A stretch of 64,000 nucleotides of DNA, from NCBI GenBank assembly GCA_038363925.1, contig JAQQWL010000006.1, forward strand, positions 1,530,501 through 1,594,500, written 5' to 3'. The translations under genes and the position numbers were made by a program. Below the pieces are notes generated by a model. That model was not told the origin of the DNA, did not search any database, and saw nothing but the letters and a program-made list of their open reading frames with translations. This stretch comes from Apiospora phragmitis (taxonomy: Eukaryota; Ascomycota; Sordariomycetes; Amphisphaeriales; Apiosporaceae). The first letter of the stretch is position 1, and the number at the start of each line of letters is the position of its first letter. Below are positions 10,874 through 23,145 of this stretch, piece by piece.

Positions 10874-13667
10874 ATGATCGAGTCTGACAACCTCCGCACA
10901 GCCTCTCTGTACATCAACAACCAGCTCCTGTCGCGTGGCCTCCTGCGCGATGGCCAGAACATCGACTTCGCCGACCCGGACGACGCTCCAGGCGGCCTGC
11001 AAGACACAATGGGGCGCATCATGGGAGTCGTCAACGACCTGATCCTCCGCCGCGATGTATGTCATCACTACTATTGCTCCGTGCAATTTCCTCCAGAGTG
11101 GGGGGTTCTTGGAATGACCCGATCACTAATCTTATTCTGTTCTCTCTACACAGCGCGATGCGGCCCACCGTGAATCCCTCAGTACTACTCTGCTTTCGCT
11201 ACGGGCGGATGCTCAGCGAAACGCGGCCGAAGCTGCCCGTCAGGCCGACAGGTTCGCCGACACACAAAGGAAGCTCGACAGCGCCGAGGCCACCGAGCGC
11301 GCCCTCCGAATCCAGCTCAAGTCTACGGAATCGTCCGTCTTCAAACTCAAGGACGAGGTGTCCAAGATGAGGGCCACGGTCGCTCAAAACCGCGCCGCCT
11401 GCGCCAACGATGTACGCAGGCGGGACCGGCAGATCGACAGCCTCAAAAGGGCCGTCGTGGACGCCGGCCGGGTGAGAGGCGGCAACAAAAACCGCGATGT
11501 TGTCAGCATAACCGTCGTTAACGAGGTGGGGGTCGAGGAAAGATCATCCGGCGTTTCTTATGGGGGCACAGACGAGGACGGATACAGCCTGAGAATGGAG
11601 ACGAACGAGTTCCTAACCGAGCTGGCTAAGGGCCTGTGCGAAGAGAACTCGACGTTGCTCCACTTGCTGCGGCGTACGGTTGAGAGGTTACGGGAGATGA
11701 GTGGCATTGAAGGTGCAAATGCCAAGTCGGACTCCAACGGCGGTGATGCCACTGCTCCACCGCCACCAAAAAATGCGGATGAGATGGCCGATGAGCTCGA
11801 GGGTATCATGATGCATCTCAGATCACTACTCACCAACCCCTCGTTCGTGCCTATCGAAGAGGTGGAAGTCCGCGAGGTCGAGATACACCGACTGCGCGAA
11901 GGCTGGGAGCAGATGGAAAGCCGCTGGAAGGATGCGGTTAGCATGATCGAGGGATGGCGAAAGCGCATGGCCGCTAGTGGAAAGTCGGTCAACATGGAAG
12001 AACTTCAGATGGGTCTTCGTTTGAGCCCCGTGCGGGTTCGGAAGACGGAAGGGAGATACGACGACAGAGAACAACGCCAGGAACTATCATGCGTCCAGGA
12101 AGAAGATGAAGAGGAGGAGGAGGAGGAAGAGGAGCAAGACGAAGAGGAAGATGAGACAGACTCACAAAACTCACAAATCAGGGCGCCCGAACGACCGCGA
12201 TTGCCGAGTCCGGTGGAGTCTCTGCATCTTGTGCCAGCCCCTGGCTACGACTTGGAGGAGGGGGGTTCGGACCTGGAGTCGGAGCAGTCGAGCATTTTCC
12301 ATGATGACGTCGATGATGAGGACCTGGACGCCGAAGAGCCGAACGTTCAGATTCTCCATGCCTCTACGGCAACTACCATTGACTCGCCTCCACTCCCGGC
12401 TCCTCCACAACTCAGTCCCTTGAAGAACTCCCCTTCATCAGGGAACAGGCGGTCTGGAGATGGCTCGCGTCGCAAACGACCAGGAGACTTCACCACGATC
12501 ATTGAGGAGAAAACGTGGGAGATCCGCGCAGTCACTGATGACGAACCACCCGCACCTCCGCCACATGGAGCGAAGACGCAGTCTCCCAAAGCATCCTTCA
12601 AGCTCTCGCCACCACAAAATAAAGACCTACTCCGGCCGTCTTCTACGGCCTCGTACGAGAGTCCTCTTTTCGGTACATCGATCGAGTCTCCGCTCAGGAA
12701 ACAACCGAACCGCAAGCTTTTCGACCAGGTATCGAGGCCGGGGTCAAGGGAAACGACACCTGACCAGGAAGTCAAACCAGAGCCTAAAGCGGGATCCAAA
12801 TCAGCCCAGAAAAAGAAGGGTGGCACGAAGCCATCGAAGCAGGCATCAAGGGAAGCAACGACTGATCGGGAACCTCAGCCAGAGCCTAAAGAGGGATCCA
12901 AGTCAGCTCAGAAAAAGAAGAACGCTCCCAAGCAGGACATGTCCACCTCCCCGACTGCAACTGCCAAGCCCGCTCCGCCATCAAAAGCCACCGTACAGCC
13001 GGCAAAGAGGACGGCATCGGCACCTAGTGCTACCACCAAGAAGGACACCAAGCCCGCGAGCACCATCACCCGATCCAAGTCTACTACTAACACCACCAAC
13101 TCCAAGAATAAACGGGCTCGTTCGCCTAATACTGCTAACACCGCCCGGTCTCGCTCGCCAGCACGACCCAACCCACCGAACCCACCCCCCTCAGCCTCGC
13201 GTCTTCCCCAACGCAAAGGCCTACCACCGCAGAGCCCTTTGACCATGGCCTCTATAGCCGCTAAATTGGCGGCATCGGAACGGGAGGCTGATGCAGCCCG
13301 CGTCCGCGCCAAGCTGAAGGCCGCACGCATGGGGCGGGGTGCACCGAAGCAAACCCCGGCAGATGTTGCCCCGTCTCAAGCTGCCATCCCTGAGGACCCG
13401 GATGTCTCTCTCGGCGACCCTGTCAAGAAGGACCTGCCAATCATAGAGATTGATGTCAGCAAGGCGAATGTGTCAAAGGACGGCGATGCGGAGGAGGACG
13501 GAGAGGAGCCGCCGCCGACGCCCAAGGAGCTCGACATCGAGAAAAGGACCAAGAGGATCACTCGAAGAACGAGCAAGGCGGTTTCCAGGAGAAGGAGCAC
13601 TCTGAACCCTTGGGAGCTGGAGAGTCTGATCAAGGGGGACCTCGACGTGGAGAGCCCGGCGAGGTAA
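10874..13667 (+). CDS. coiled-coil spindle-pole protein of the Msd1/TINA/SSX2IP (ADIP) type
   Basis: The product is an 898-residue protein whose N-terminus (MIESDNLRTASLYINNQLLS) and following coiled coil resemble the ADIP-domain family. That family includes fission yeast Msd1 and human SSX2IP, and Aspergillus TINA, a NIMA-interacting protein; these act at spindle poles and anchor microtubule minus ends. Exons are 10874-11056 and 11154-13667, joined by a 97-base intron (GTATGT...CACAG) that preserves ILRRD|RDAAHRESL. Residues 1-190 are predicted coiled coil. A Glu-only tract lies around 12105-12150, followed by a long Ser/Pro/Lys-rich disordered tail. The tail holds two copies of an EPK(A/E)GSKSAQKKK segment near 12779-12920. 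The N-terminal assignment is good; the tail is not diagnostic. Confidence 0.75.
12763..12924 (+). repeat. internal tandem repeat in the coding sequence
   Basis: Two adjacent units of about 75 bases encode the related segments SRETTPDQEVKPEPKAGSKS and SREATTDREPQPEPKEGSKS, each followed by AQKKK. The repeat lies in the disordered tail of the Msd1/TINA-like protein and keeps frame. Confidence 0.7.
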
Positions 13668-14365
13668 CGAGAGCGAGACCCTTCCTTTGCCGTTAACGGC
13701 GTCATGCCTATTGATGATGATGGAGGGCTGGAACTCTGGACCTGACCGGGCCGTGGTGTAAGATAGCCGTATACGGATAGGACAGGAAAAAGAATGGGAT
13801 GAATAAGTTTGGCCCCTTTTTGCTCGACTCGATTTCCTGCCCCCAGGCATGGAAAGAAGGCTGAGTGAATAGGGGCTTCATTGGAGTGCCAGGAGTACGA
13901 GATGGTGTTGCGTGGTTGGAAATGGGGATGCCACCACGTTGTGTTTCGAATTTTTCTTTTGTTTTCCCCCGTAACGACGGCGCGTTTGATGGATGGGCGA
14001 GGGAATTCCGGATCAACGGCCGATGATGAAATGACGACTCGATTGACATTGATGACAGACATATATAATCTTGTACACTTGTGCGAAAAACCCTGATGAA
14101 CAATATATACATATATAGATCTGTTTTACTACTCATACTCACCTGGTCTTGTTGCTTGTGCTCTCTCTACTTGAATAACTTGATGGCTCGTTTTACTACT
14201 GGGCGAGAAAGTGTTTCCGTGTTTCTTTCTGCGTGGGATTTACGGTTGCCATTAGCTCATTTATGACCTATCGCAAGAGTATTTATTAAACGAGAAAGCA
14301 GATCCTCCCTGTGGTTCATCATGAAACTCTTTGGGCTATCTCTCTTCTTGCCTCCCCATTTTGCA
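13668..14365. other. convergent 3' intergenic region
   Basis: This separates the 3' ends of the Msd1/TINA-like gene and the Pof3-like gene. I see only short chance open frames and a TATA-rich patch near 14100. Confidence 0.5.
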
Positions 14366-16579
14366 TCAATCAAAAAAGCGCTTCCATTGCTCATTGAACG
14401 AACCCGGGTAGGGCCGCTTGTGCACTTCGCCGAGGTCCTTCTCGCGGACCCAGGCCTGGAGGTCGTGAGTGGGCAGCTCCGGGTTGTTGTGGTACAGGGC
14501 GCGGACGCCGCGGTCCTTCTTGATGAAACCGACGAGGGTCGAGGCCTGGACGGCCTCCTGGCCGATGTCGAGGGAGTTGAGGGCGCCGCACTGCGCGACG
14601 ATGGCGGATAGGGCGGCGTCGAGGTCGATGAGGCCGTGGCGGAGGTTCAGGCCGCCGACGGTGAGGTGCTTGACGCATTTGTTGCGGAGCCAGGCGTAGT
14701 CGTCGCCTTCGGCGTTGAGGGCCCGCCGCTGCTGCGAGGGGAGCGGGAAGGGGTTCAGCTGCAGCACCTCGAGCGATCTGCTCTCCAGGGCGGGGACGAT
14801 GATGCGTTTCAGCCTCTCGGGTCCGCCGCCGACGCAATTCGAGAGGAAGAGAGACTTCAGATTGGCCAATGTTCTATCGTAACTTCCGTCGTAAAGCCCG
14901 GTGTCCCCAAAGAAGATATCGAGGTCACTCCTTTCGAGGAAGAGCTCGCTGATGCGCTCGCTAAGACCAAACAAGGGTGTATGCGTCGATAGCAGGACGC
15001 TATGGTTAGGAAAGATGGAGCGACAGTAAAGTCGTTCAGCCTTTGGCCAGAAACCCGACTCCGGCACGTCTGAAGCCGCCACTTGCAGTCGAATCTGATC
15101 AAGCCATAGTTCTCGAACGTTGGGCGTGCTACCTACAATCGAGGGCTAAAGGCGCGTAAGTAATGAAGTCGTCACGCCGGGGTATCATTTTCTTACCAGA
15201 TGAATCGTTGTGTTGTTGCCGCCGGAAAGTCTCAAAGTTTCAACCCGAGGTAAATCGGGCCAAGACGGTGTCCAAACACCGCCGACAGTAACGGGGAAAT
15301 CAGGCAGACTCAAAAGAGACAGTTCCCGTAGCGTTTTGGAGCAGTGGGTAAGAAACTTGTCCATACTCTTGGCACCATACTGGACTCGGTTGCCGATATG
15401 TAAAGTCTCGAGCCGATAAGGAATGGAGGTTGTGGCAAGACTGTCGGATAGATTGATGGACCCTTTCAAAGTGAGGTGCTGGAGCTCACCGCAACAACGG
15501 GAGAACAGTGCAAAGTTCTTGGCCAGAAACCCCGACTCATCCTTTATGGTGAAACTCCTCAAGCGTCCACACGTATACGACTGAATGTAGCGGTGGAATA
15601 ATTTACTCGCCAGTCCATGCTTTGTGCGTCTGAGGGTGTAGGACTGATGCAGCCAAACATCTCGCGCATCGGTACTTTCGAGTTTCGCCTTCCATGCTTT
15701 GGAGACTTGCAGACAGCGGCTGTAACGAATGGTAGAGTAATTAGCATATTATCATTCTCTGAGTATGTATCGAAGGATGGTGGGAGTTCACCAGACTTCT
15801 GTCGTATCCAACATGATGAAAATCATGTTGATCAACTCTAGGGGCAGTGCCTGTATGGGATCAACTTTGCGCATCGCCTTCTCGACAGCTTCTGCTTGCG
15901 AGCGCAACACCTCGAGGCGCGGATGATCGGGATGTTTCTCCGCAACCAGCATGGCACCCTGACTATACGCATCAAAAGCGATAGCCGGTTTCTGATCGCG
16001 GCGGAGGATCTGCCCCAAGCGTAGATAGCCCTTTATTACCAATACCTTAAGTTAGCCTTTACATACTTTCCCTCGCGAGCAGAACCTGCTGGTAGGTTTG
16101 GAATGAGGGTAAACAATACGTACGCTGGGGTCTCTAGGGTTGCGCCAAATCATTTCCGAGGCGAGACTGGTAGCGGTGGCAGAACGACCCTTAGTCTTCT
16201 TCATGGCGATCAGCGTCAGGAGGTTGAGGGCATCCATATGGCCCTGGTTACGACAGCGCTTGTCCAGCTTGGCCTTACATTTGCATCTCACGACAAGCTG
16301 GCTCTTAAGGTCGTTGTCTTGGAGAGCACGCAGCAGATCTCGGCAGGTGCAGGGCCCGTCCGTCACGGTAGAGTTGGGACAACATCCTCTGACGGCCTAG
16401 GATGATATCGAATGAGCTACTGAGGAAAAGAACGACGAAGAGGCCGATCGGGGTACCACTGCTCGACTCACCTCTTTGAGGAGCGTGACCGCCCCTGTCA
16501 GGTTTCCCGCATTGTAGGCTAGCTTGCCTCGCTCCAGCGCACTCTCTTGGGAGGCAGCAGTAGAAGTGCTTCTTCGCAT
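14366..16579 (-). CDS. pof3: TPR/F-box/LRR protein, Pof3/Dia2-like
   Basis: This is a likely substrate receptor of an SCF ubiquitin ligase. Pof3 and Dia2 act in genome stability and replisome disassembly. Five exons: 16579-16472, 16396-16124, 16030-15792, 15719-15197 and 15145-14366, with introns of 74, 93, 72 and 51 bases; phases agree and give 640 residues. TPR-like helices occupy about residues 10-170 (for example ALERGKLAYNAGNLTGAVTL and GYLRLGQILRRDQKPAIAFD). The F-box begins at about 188 (ALPLELINMIFIMLD) and continues over intron 3 into CRCLQVSKAWKAKL. The rest is leucine-rich repeats (LQHLTLKGSINL, LETLHIGN, VETLRLSGGN, VRELWLDQIRL). The intron 2 acceptor is the least certain; a second AG 12 bases earlier would add four residues in frame. 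The architecture matches Pof3 in order and approximate size. Confidence 0.85.
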
Positions 16580-19500
16580 CGTGCAACAAACCAGAGCTGC
16601 AATTCATCCAGAGAGGAAATGGATTGAAGGCGCTGGTCTTCGGAACTTGGTGGGTTGCGCTGTCCCACCTACTGTCAACCTAGAAAAGACAAGTTGACGC
16701 TGGCTCGCTACGTCCAAAGATAGGGGATAATAGGGGTTTGGCGATATGAGGTTGAGCTGATTGTCGGTGTTGTACGACGATTGCTTTTTCACGGTCAGGG
16801 CGTCGTATGCAAGATGAAATTATTTTCTCCCTGACTCCGGCTAGCTGAGGCGGATTTCTATATCGTGCTCCTTCCTGCTGTGAGAGGTTTCCTGTTTCGA
16901 GTCGTCGATGTTAGGTTACTGTTCATGAAATGTAGGAAGTCGCGTCGCGGCGCGTCTCCAGCAATTGCGTTATCGATAGTACGCGTTATGTAAATTGATT
17001 GCCCCTCTTGCCAATTGAGCAGGACGCAAGCGCATTGAAGCTTCTCACGCCTCAGATACTCACTCGTACTACGTATCGCTTACTAATCGTGCTTTCTAAT
17101 GCTTAACCTCAACGTCTCTTTGAAAAATACATATTAGCTTGTAGCGAATTCCAGCAGAGTGCCCGACCATTGGCAAGGATTAATTCCGGGTTATTCCCAT
17201 TCCCATGCGTCAGGAGACAGACACAGTGGGCCGTATCAGGCGATCTGGCAAATCCCAGTACTCTGGTAGCGCGACGGAAGCGGCGGCTGCGGCAATGCTA
17301 AGCGCAGCAAGAGCAGGGGAGGCGGTTTCACTCTCCACCCCTCCCCTGGAGAATGAGTCGTGTTACCTGGAAGCTCCTCTTGGAGGCTGTGGTCAGAGGT
17401 GATCGGCAGTAAGGTCGAAACACAAAAGAACGTGCCTAGCAGGATTGGAGTCATACGCGCCGTTTTTCGGGGCCGAACTTCGAGTCGGAAGCCGAGAAAC
17501 GGCACCGAACACCGAGTGTGCAATGTAACATCACCTGGGGGTTCCTATATGTAATATTGCAGTCTCGCAGTGCCGACACGCCCGGTGGAATATAAATAAA
17601 TATTCATCTGAAACCGGTATATGTTGAGAGCAGAATAGGCATCGCCCCGAACGAGTAAAATGAGGATCCACGATATACGAGGTCTGGGTTGGTCCTTGCT
17701 AACTAACCCGGTCGATCTACGTGGTCCACTGATCGATCCTGCAAGGCATACTTCTGAAAAGAAGAAGAAGAAGCAAAATGGCAATATCGGCTATAATACG
17801 TTCGCGCAGCTCTCCCCACACAAAACTGGCTAGCAGCGGCAATGCAGACGCGGGTCCAGGCATCTCAGGCGATGTGGCCCTTGGTGGCTTACTACGTCCG
17901 GCAAGTTGCCCTTGTCCGAACGCCACATTACCCGACCGGCGCAATCTGGGACCGCAGCCCCGAGGGAGCCACTCACCTTCGTTCGGGGTTCAGTCCTGAA
18001 GCCACTTCGATGCATGTGTAGGTAGATACATAGTTTAAGTGGTTCGCAGACAGCCCCGTACTTCCATCCGATGCTAAGACTCATAAACTCCATTCCTTCG
18101 TCTTCGTGATATTAGAAGGATCGTCCCGTCCCAGACTACGCCCCTCTCCCTTTGCTATTGTTACAGGGACCGGGTCAGACCTGTCCCGGCTAGCTGCGGA
18201 GGCGATGACTCTACACTGCAATTCATATTGCGGTGCCTCTCTTGCCGCATGGTTCCAGATCTGTATATCGATGGCGATCATGCACGTCAGTCGACTGTGT
18301 GGGGGCAAACGCATAGGCGGACCAGAAGGCCCAAGAACTACACGGTGGATGAGTCTTGGGGCTCCATCTATATTCATGTCTTGCAGAAAACACATTCGAC
18401 GACTTAAGTCTACGCCTCCATACAGTGACAGCCCAAGATCTTCATAACGGCAGGTAGCAGCCCGGATTTTTCTACAAGGTCACATGTGTGGGGGCGCGTG
18501 GCAATGCGGCCTTCCAAGATACCGCCTCACGTGTCTTCGAGTCGAGGCAGCTGCTGGGGGTGGCTCTTCCTAGCATCCCACCCAAGACCCTGGTAAAGAC
18601 TTGCGGGAAGGATGTACAGGCATCTGTCGGAGTGCCACAAGCCGCCTTTGGCGAGTTTACCCGATGCCTTTAGGTGCTTACTCATTCCCTGAACGCTCCA
18701 GAGTCGTGGTTGCTTTGACGGTGTACTGTCTATAGACGGGCGCCAGAGTGCCAGAGTGCTTTGCTCATCCGCGCTTCCGCGCTTGCCGCCACAAGGGAGT
18801 CAGAAGTTTAAGTCCATTGCTGGCAGGGGACAGCGACCAACGCCGGTCTCATCGAGGTCTCTAGTGGGCCGCTTCGAATAAGGGAACGAGATATCGCCCG
18901 AAGCTGGCTCGCGCTTGTGCTTGCCTAATCCTCAAAACTTGGACGATGCTCTCTCACCTAGAATAGACAGAGACCTTGTAGTCCACTGCCTCCTCGATCG
19001 TGACACCGTTTTAGCGACGGACGCTGAGACTACGTAGTAGGTAGCTCGGAGGTATACTCTCGAAACCAGTAGGTACGTGCGCTGGGTGTGCCGCTAGCAA
19101 GGTTCTGAGAATTTCCGCAGCCATCCTTCTCGGTATGATATGAAGAAGTCTCTCGTCAGAGGCACTGGTAGTCAGTCATACTGGAGTTTCAGCATCGGCG
19201 AACGTCACGGCTGACTTTTGACGAGAAATCTATTCTGAAATTGAAGCGAAGAAAGATGTTACCGTTTGTCGACCGGCGAGTAAGCGCCCGGACGGACAAG
19301 ACTGCCTATGGTTTTCCATTCGTGGCTTCATTAAGGCTATTGCGTGCGTGCGGGTTGGATGGGGAAGTGGCATTCGCCATTGGTGTTCTAATTTGGGCAT
19401 CTCTCCTGCTTTGATGCGCACCACGATGCAGGAAACATGGCCGGCACGTGGGGCGCAGGGATTGCCAGTGGCCATGCTGTCTCACGCAGAGGAGCCATGG

Positions 19501-22135
19501 CAAGTTCGGACAGAATCTCTAGTGAGAGAGGCAGTCAGAAAGTGGGTTGAAGAAAGTGAGTGGACGGATTGGGACGGTGGTCTACAGGGCATCAGCAATG
19601 GTTGATGGGGTGAGATCCAAATTTGGACCCCAATCTAGCCGTGAAAAGAATAGACTGCGGCGGAACCGCTGCCCCGAAGCTTACCGTACTTCAAATATGC
19701 CTGCTGGTTTGGCCATTACATCTGCAGCTGCGGGTTATGCATTCGGGGCATCGAGTCCAGTGTATGTAATTAAGAAAGAGGTGTGTAAGCCTTGGCAGTG
19801 GATCAATCAAGGAGGAAATTGGAAAGGTTGCAAGGTTGCTTCAAGATGCAGGTCAGAAGGTAGCACAACACAACTTTACTGCAAGATTTGGGTTGGGAGG
19901 ATACGCGCGGCTGGGTCCCGAAATACACGCGCCGCATCCTACCAACGATGATATACCTTAGGTCTTCTGGTACTACATACCTCCTAACCAGCCACGCCAG
20001 ATGCGTGCATTTATGGTTTGTGGTCTGATGCCACGCCAACAGGACAGTCAACGGGCCTCCTGGCGAAGTGAAATGAGGACTGGCGGCTTAGGCAGTTAGT
20101 TGTCCATATCACACGCCAGTTTGGTTTGGCGCAAGAAGAGACCTTGAATACAGCTTTGATATTGGTCTTGGTGGAATTCGAGGTGGAGTTGGGAGGCCGG
20201 GTTGAGATACTGTAACTTGAACGGGTGCTAAAAATAGGTCTGATTTTAGGGCCCGTAGTGGCTCAATGGTAGTTGATGGGGAGAAAGGGGAGAACGGAAG
20301 AGCCCCACCTGCCAAAACCCCCCAATCATCGATGTACTTGTTGCCCAATTGTTTCCCTATTTTTGTTAGTGGTTACCATGTCCCTGCAATATCATTACCC
20401 CCACAAGGAGCCAATTGCGGTAGACTCCGCCCTCCCATCTCACAACGTCGTTCGGCTTTCTTTGATAGGTGGGATGGTGAATATGCAGTCTCCTAGAGAC
20501 ACCTGCATACCGTGACCTGTACCTTGCAGTCCAGGCTCGCTCGCTCACTCGCTTGCTTCTTCCCACGCATGTGGTTAGTCAGCTTAAGGTCGCATCGCAG
20601 CACCCACCCACAAGCAGGATGCGAGGCTGAGGTGAAGGACAAAAGAGCCTCTTTTCCCCTGGGTCACACCAGAATATGGGAATGCGGAAAGGGAATAATC
20701 AAGAAGAGCCAATCGGGGGCCGGATTAGAACCTCAACCCCCACTATACTCCTACCCCCAGCACGACGATCCGAAATAGCTCAACCTGTTCCCTTCATCTG
20801 GGCACTGCTTCGGTGAAGATATAGACAACCGCAACAAGGACGAGCAAATGGAACTGGCGCCCTACATATATACCAAGGTATATTATTCATTCCGTACTAC
20901 TCATTTGTACCATCATGAGGACAGCACGTATCTGCATCGCTCGGCATTGGCCATCGCTTCAAGTTGCATAACGAGGAAAACCCTGAGATGCCATGGTATT
21001 CGAAAAGATAGATGTATATGATGTTGTTATTCTTGAAGAAGGGCAGCCTCTGCTGCTAGAGCTCCATGGGAGCATGTTAATCTAAAATACTATCTATGTT
21101 GGATCATGCAAAAACAAGCCTTCTCTCCGTATCCAGACGATGAGCTGCCTGATTCTGCGATGAGTGATGTGTCCGTCCGAGCCCAGCTCTCGACGCTCAC
21201 CAAACGAATGACCTGCAGAGCGAGCCCAGTCGCTCTTCCCAGCATCCTCCGTAATGAAAAAACAGGAGTACAAGCCACTGCTACCAGAGCAATGTGAGGT
21301 GCGACTGATGTTACATAAAATGCCACCTTCTAAGAGTCGAAAAACAAAATAGAGATTCAAAGGGAGGAAGGAAATAAAATGAAAACAAATGCCGTCCACG
21401 CCTGGTCCTTCCCCGAATAGAGGTATCCCACCAACCGTATAACGCCTGGTATAGTCCCATGCAAACCCCAACCCAAAATGCTGTTGTATACGAACAAAAG
21501 TTGTGACCAAGGAAATGTTGCCGCTCAGATCCGAACCTCGTCATCCGTCTCGAATCCCTTCATGGACAAGTCAAGTCCTGCCCCCATTAGCCTTCATTAT
21601 CACGTATCCCTCCTCCAGAACACCAATGCAATCAGTCTTTCGCCGCCGCTATGCTGACCCAAAACAAATGACCCAATCGAAGAATACAGTAATGGAAGAA
21701 GTAGGGGTATATTTGCGCGGACCGCATCATTGCTTTTGTTTTCGTGTTCCACAAGTAGGAGCCGCAGTGGGCGGCCAGATGTTTCTGTTGCAGGCGCTGC
21801 ACGGCACGTGTTGTGCGTGAACGAGGTGCCGAGATTTGCCGTTACGTCTTCGATAAACCGTGTTGAGCCTGTTGGGTAATTTCGTTTCCGGTGCGAAGAT
21901 ACACGACGTCGAAGAATTCTGGCAACTAATCATTGGCCGGGTAGCGCCGCAAGGGCCGGGGTTGAAATGATACGATCGTGACCAACAAACAGCAGAGAGA
22001 GTTGCGACGGCCGCCGCGACGGCGATGAGCCTCTTGTTCTGAAGGAGTAAAGGTAGGTAGTCTAGTCCGCATCTCAAACACCAGCAAGGGCGGACAATGC
22101 CAGGCACAGCAACCAATCACCGAAGACAGTACTTT
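16580..22135. other. gene-poor region, left part
   Basis: About 5.5 kb upstream of the Pof3-like gene contains no open frame or splice structure that I can support as a gene. Base composition is mixed, with no long AT-rich block of the RIP type. The segment nearest 22135 is probably 3' flank of the small Cys/His gene that follows. It could hold regulatory DNA or long non-coding transcripts; the sequence alone does not show either. Confidence 0.5.
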
Positions 22136-22381
22136 TCACCTATGGCGGCGATCGCTCCTGGAAGAGTGGCTGCTATAGTACCCCGAGTCTGAGTAGGTGT
22201 GTTGTGGCGCATAAGAGCCTCCATAGCTCTGTGCTGAGTGGTTCGCGCAGGCATATCCCACCAAGATTGTTTTTTTCGTGACAGAATGGCCCGGCCGGCC
22301 GTAGGCGGCGCAACGGTCAACCGCATGCTGATAGTACAAGCAGCGGCAAGCAGAGTAGAGCTCGACTATTTGATAGCACAT
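22136..22381 (-). CDS. small Cys/His-rich fungal protein of unknown function
   Basis: An 81-residue single-exon product starts with MCYQIVELYSACRCLYYQHA. I recognise this pattern from uncharacterised small proteins found widely in Pezizomycotina, which share CxCLYY-H, a following VDxC, AYGxxGH and VGYACxxH. Here the residues are Cys12, Cys14, His19, Cys24, His32, Cys45 and His48. That spacing suggests a small zinc-binding fold, which is my inference. The tail from about residue 50 is rich in Ser, Tyr, Gly and His and is probably disordered. The ATG at 22381-22379 is the natural start; the codon opening the frame upstream is TTG. The upstream 400 bases on this strand are CT-rich, like a long leader. 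It stands alone, more than 5 kb from any other gene. Confidence 0.65.
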   Translation of the reverse strand: MCYQIVELYSACRCLYYQHAVDRCAAYGRPGHSVTKKTILVGYACANHSAQSYGGSYAPQHTYSDSGYYSSHSSRSDRRHR

Positions 22382-23122
22382 ATTGGCGACGGGACGGGTA
22401 GATGGGCGCAAAAGGTGTCTGGAATGTATGCAGGGGTTGCAAAGCCACTCCTTTTGGGATGGTTGATCCGGTGCAGGCGAGGATGAGCGACAGATTCGTA
22501 TAAGTGAAATCGAGAGTGGACAGTGTGTTGGATGTTGGGTGGTTTTCCCCTGGTTTGTTTGTTTGCGGTGTTGCGTCTTGTAAGTGGGTGAAGTCCACTT
22601 GGAGTGACTGAAGCAAGGAGAAACGAAGTAAACAGAGAGACTGGTTTACAACAAGTGAAAGAGGCAGTGAACGGAGACGAAAGGAAATATACCGTATTAG
22701 TAGGGAACGTGACAGGTGATCATGGAGTTGTGAGTCGAAGGGTCTTCCGGCAATGGAGATGGAGGACGGCATCGCAGCCTTGTTATAGCTGGCTTGGTGC
22801 CTGGCAAAGGGTACAAGCCCGGAGGTACACCGATCTCAACTATGAGACTGACCACATCCTACCTGCCTCCTACACTGGTAGCACTGGTAAGGTACAGCAT
22901 GCAGAAAGAGGGCCTCAGTAGCTTAGGTTAGCTCACAGAAGGCAGCAGTGGTGGATGGCTCAAAGTGACTTCATCTTACAACCAGACATAATAATCGACT
23001 AGGGCTGCAGTTCGCATGCGGCTTGCATGCACGTCCTACATGTAGAGAGAAAATAAGAAGAGACAGAGGTACAACACATGCTGGAAAGAGAAACACAGCA
23101 GCGTGTGGACAAGACTAAAGTG

Positions 23123-23145
23123 GACAGACAGACAGACAGACAGAC
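23123..23145 (+). repeat. GACA microsatellite
   Basis: Nearly six perfect GACA units lie in the gene-poor region. Confidence 0.9.

Noticed and set aside
8777..16579. Possible secondary-metabolism cluster around the LovD-like hydrolase
   Set aside because: Neighbouring genes are housekeeping; no synthase, P450, transporter or pathway regulator is present.
20258..20300. tRNA-like segment with TGGCTCAATGGTA
   Set aside because: I could not fold a cloverleaf around it: no matching acceptor stem or T-arm.
20705..20735. B-box-like GGTTCTAATCC on the minus strand
   Set aside because: The flanking bases do not pair into a T-stem, so a tRNA is not supported.
21094..21510. 138-codon minus-strand frame downstream of the small Cys/His gene
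   Set aside because: No motif; it probably lies in the 3' flank of that gene.
22317..22772. 151-codon minus-strand frame over the start of the Cys/His gene
   Set aside because: It lies mostly in a CT-rich leader and is in a different frame from the conserved protein.
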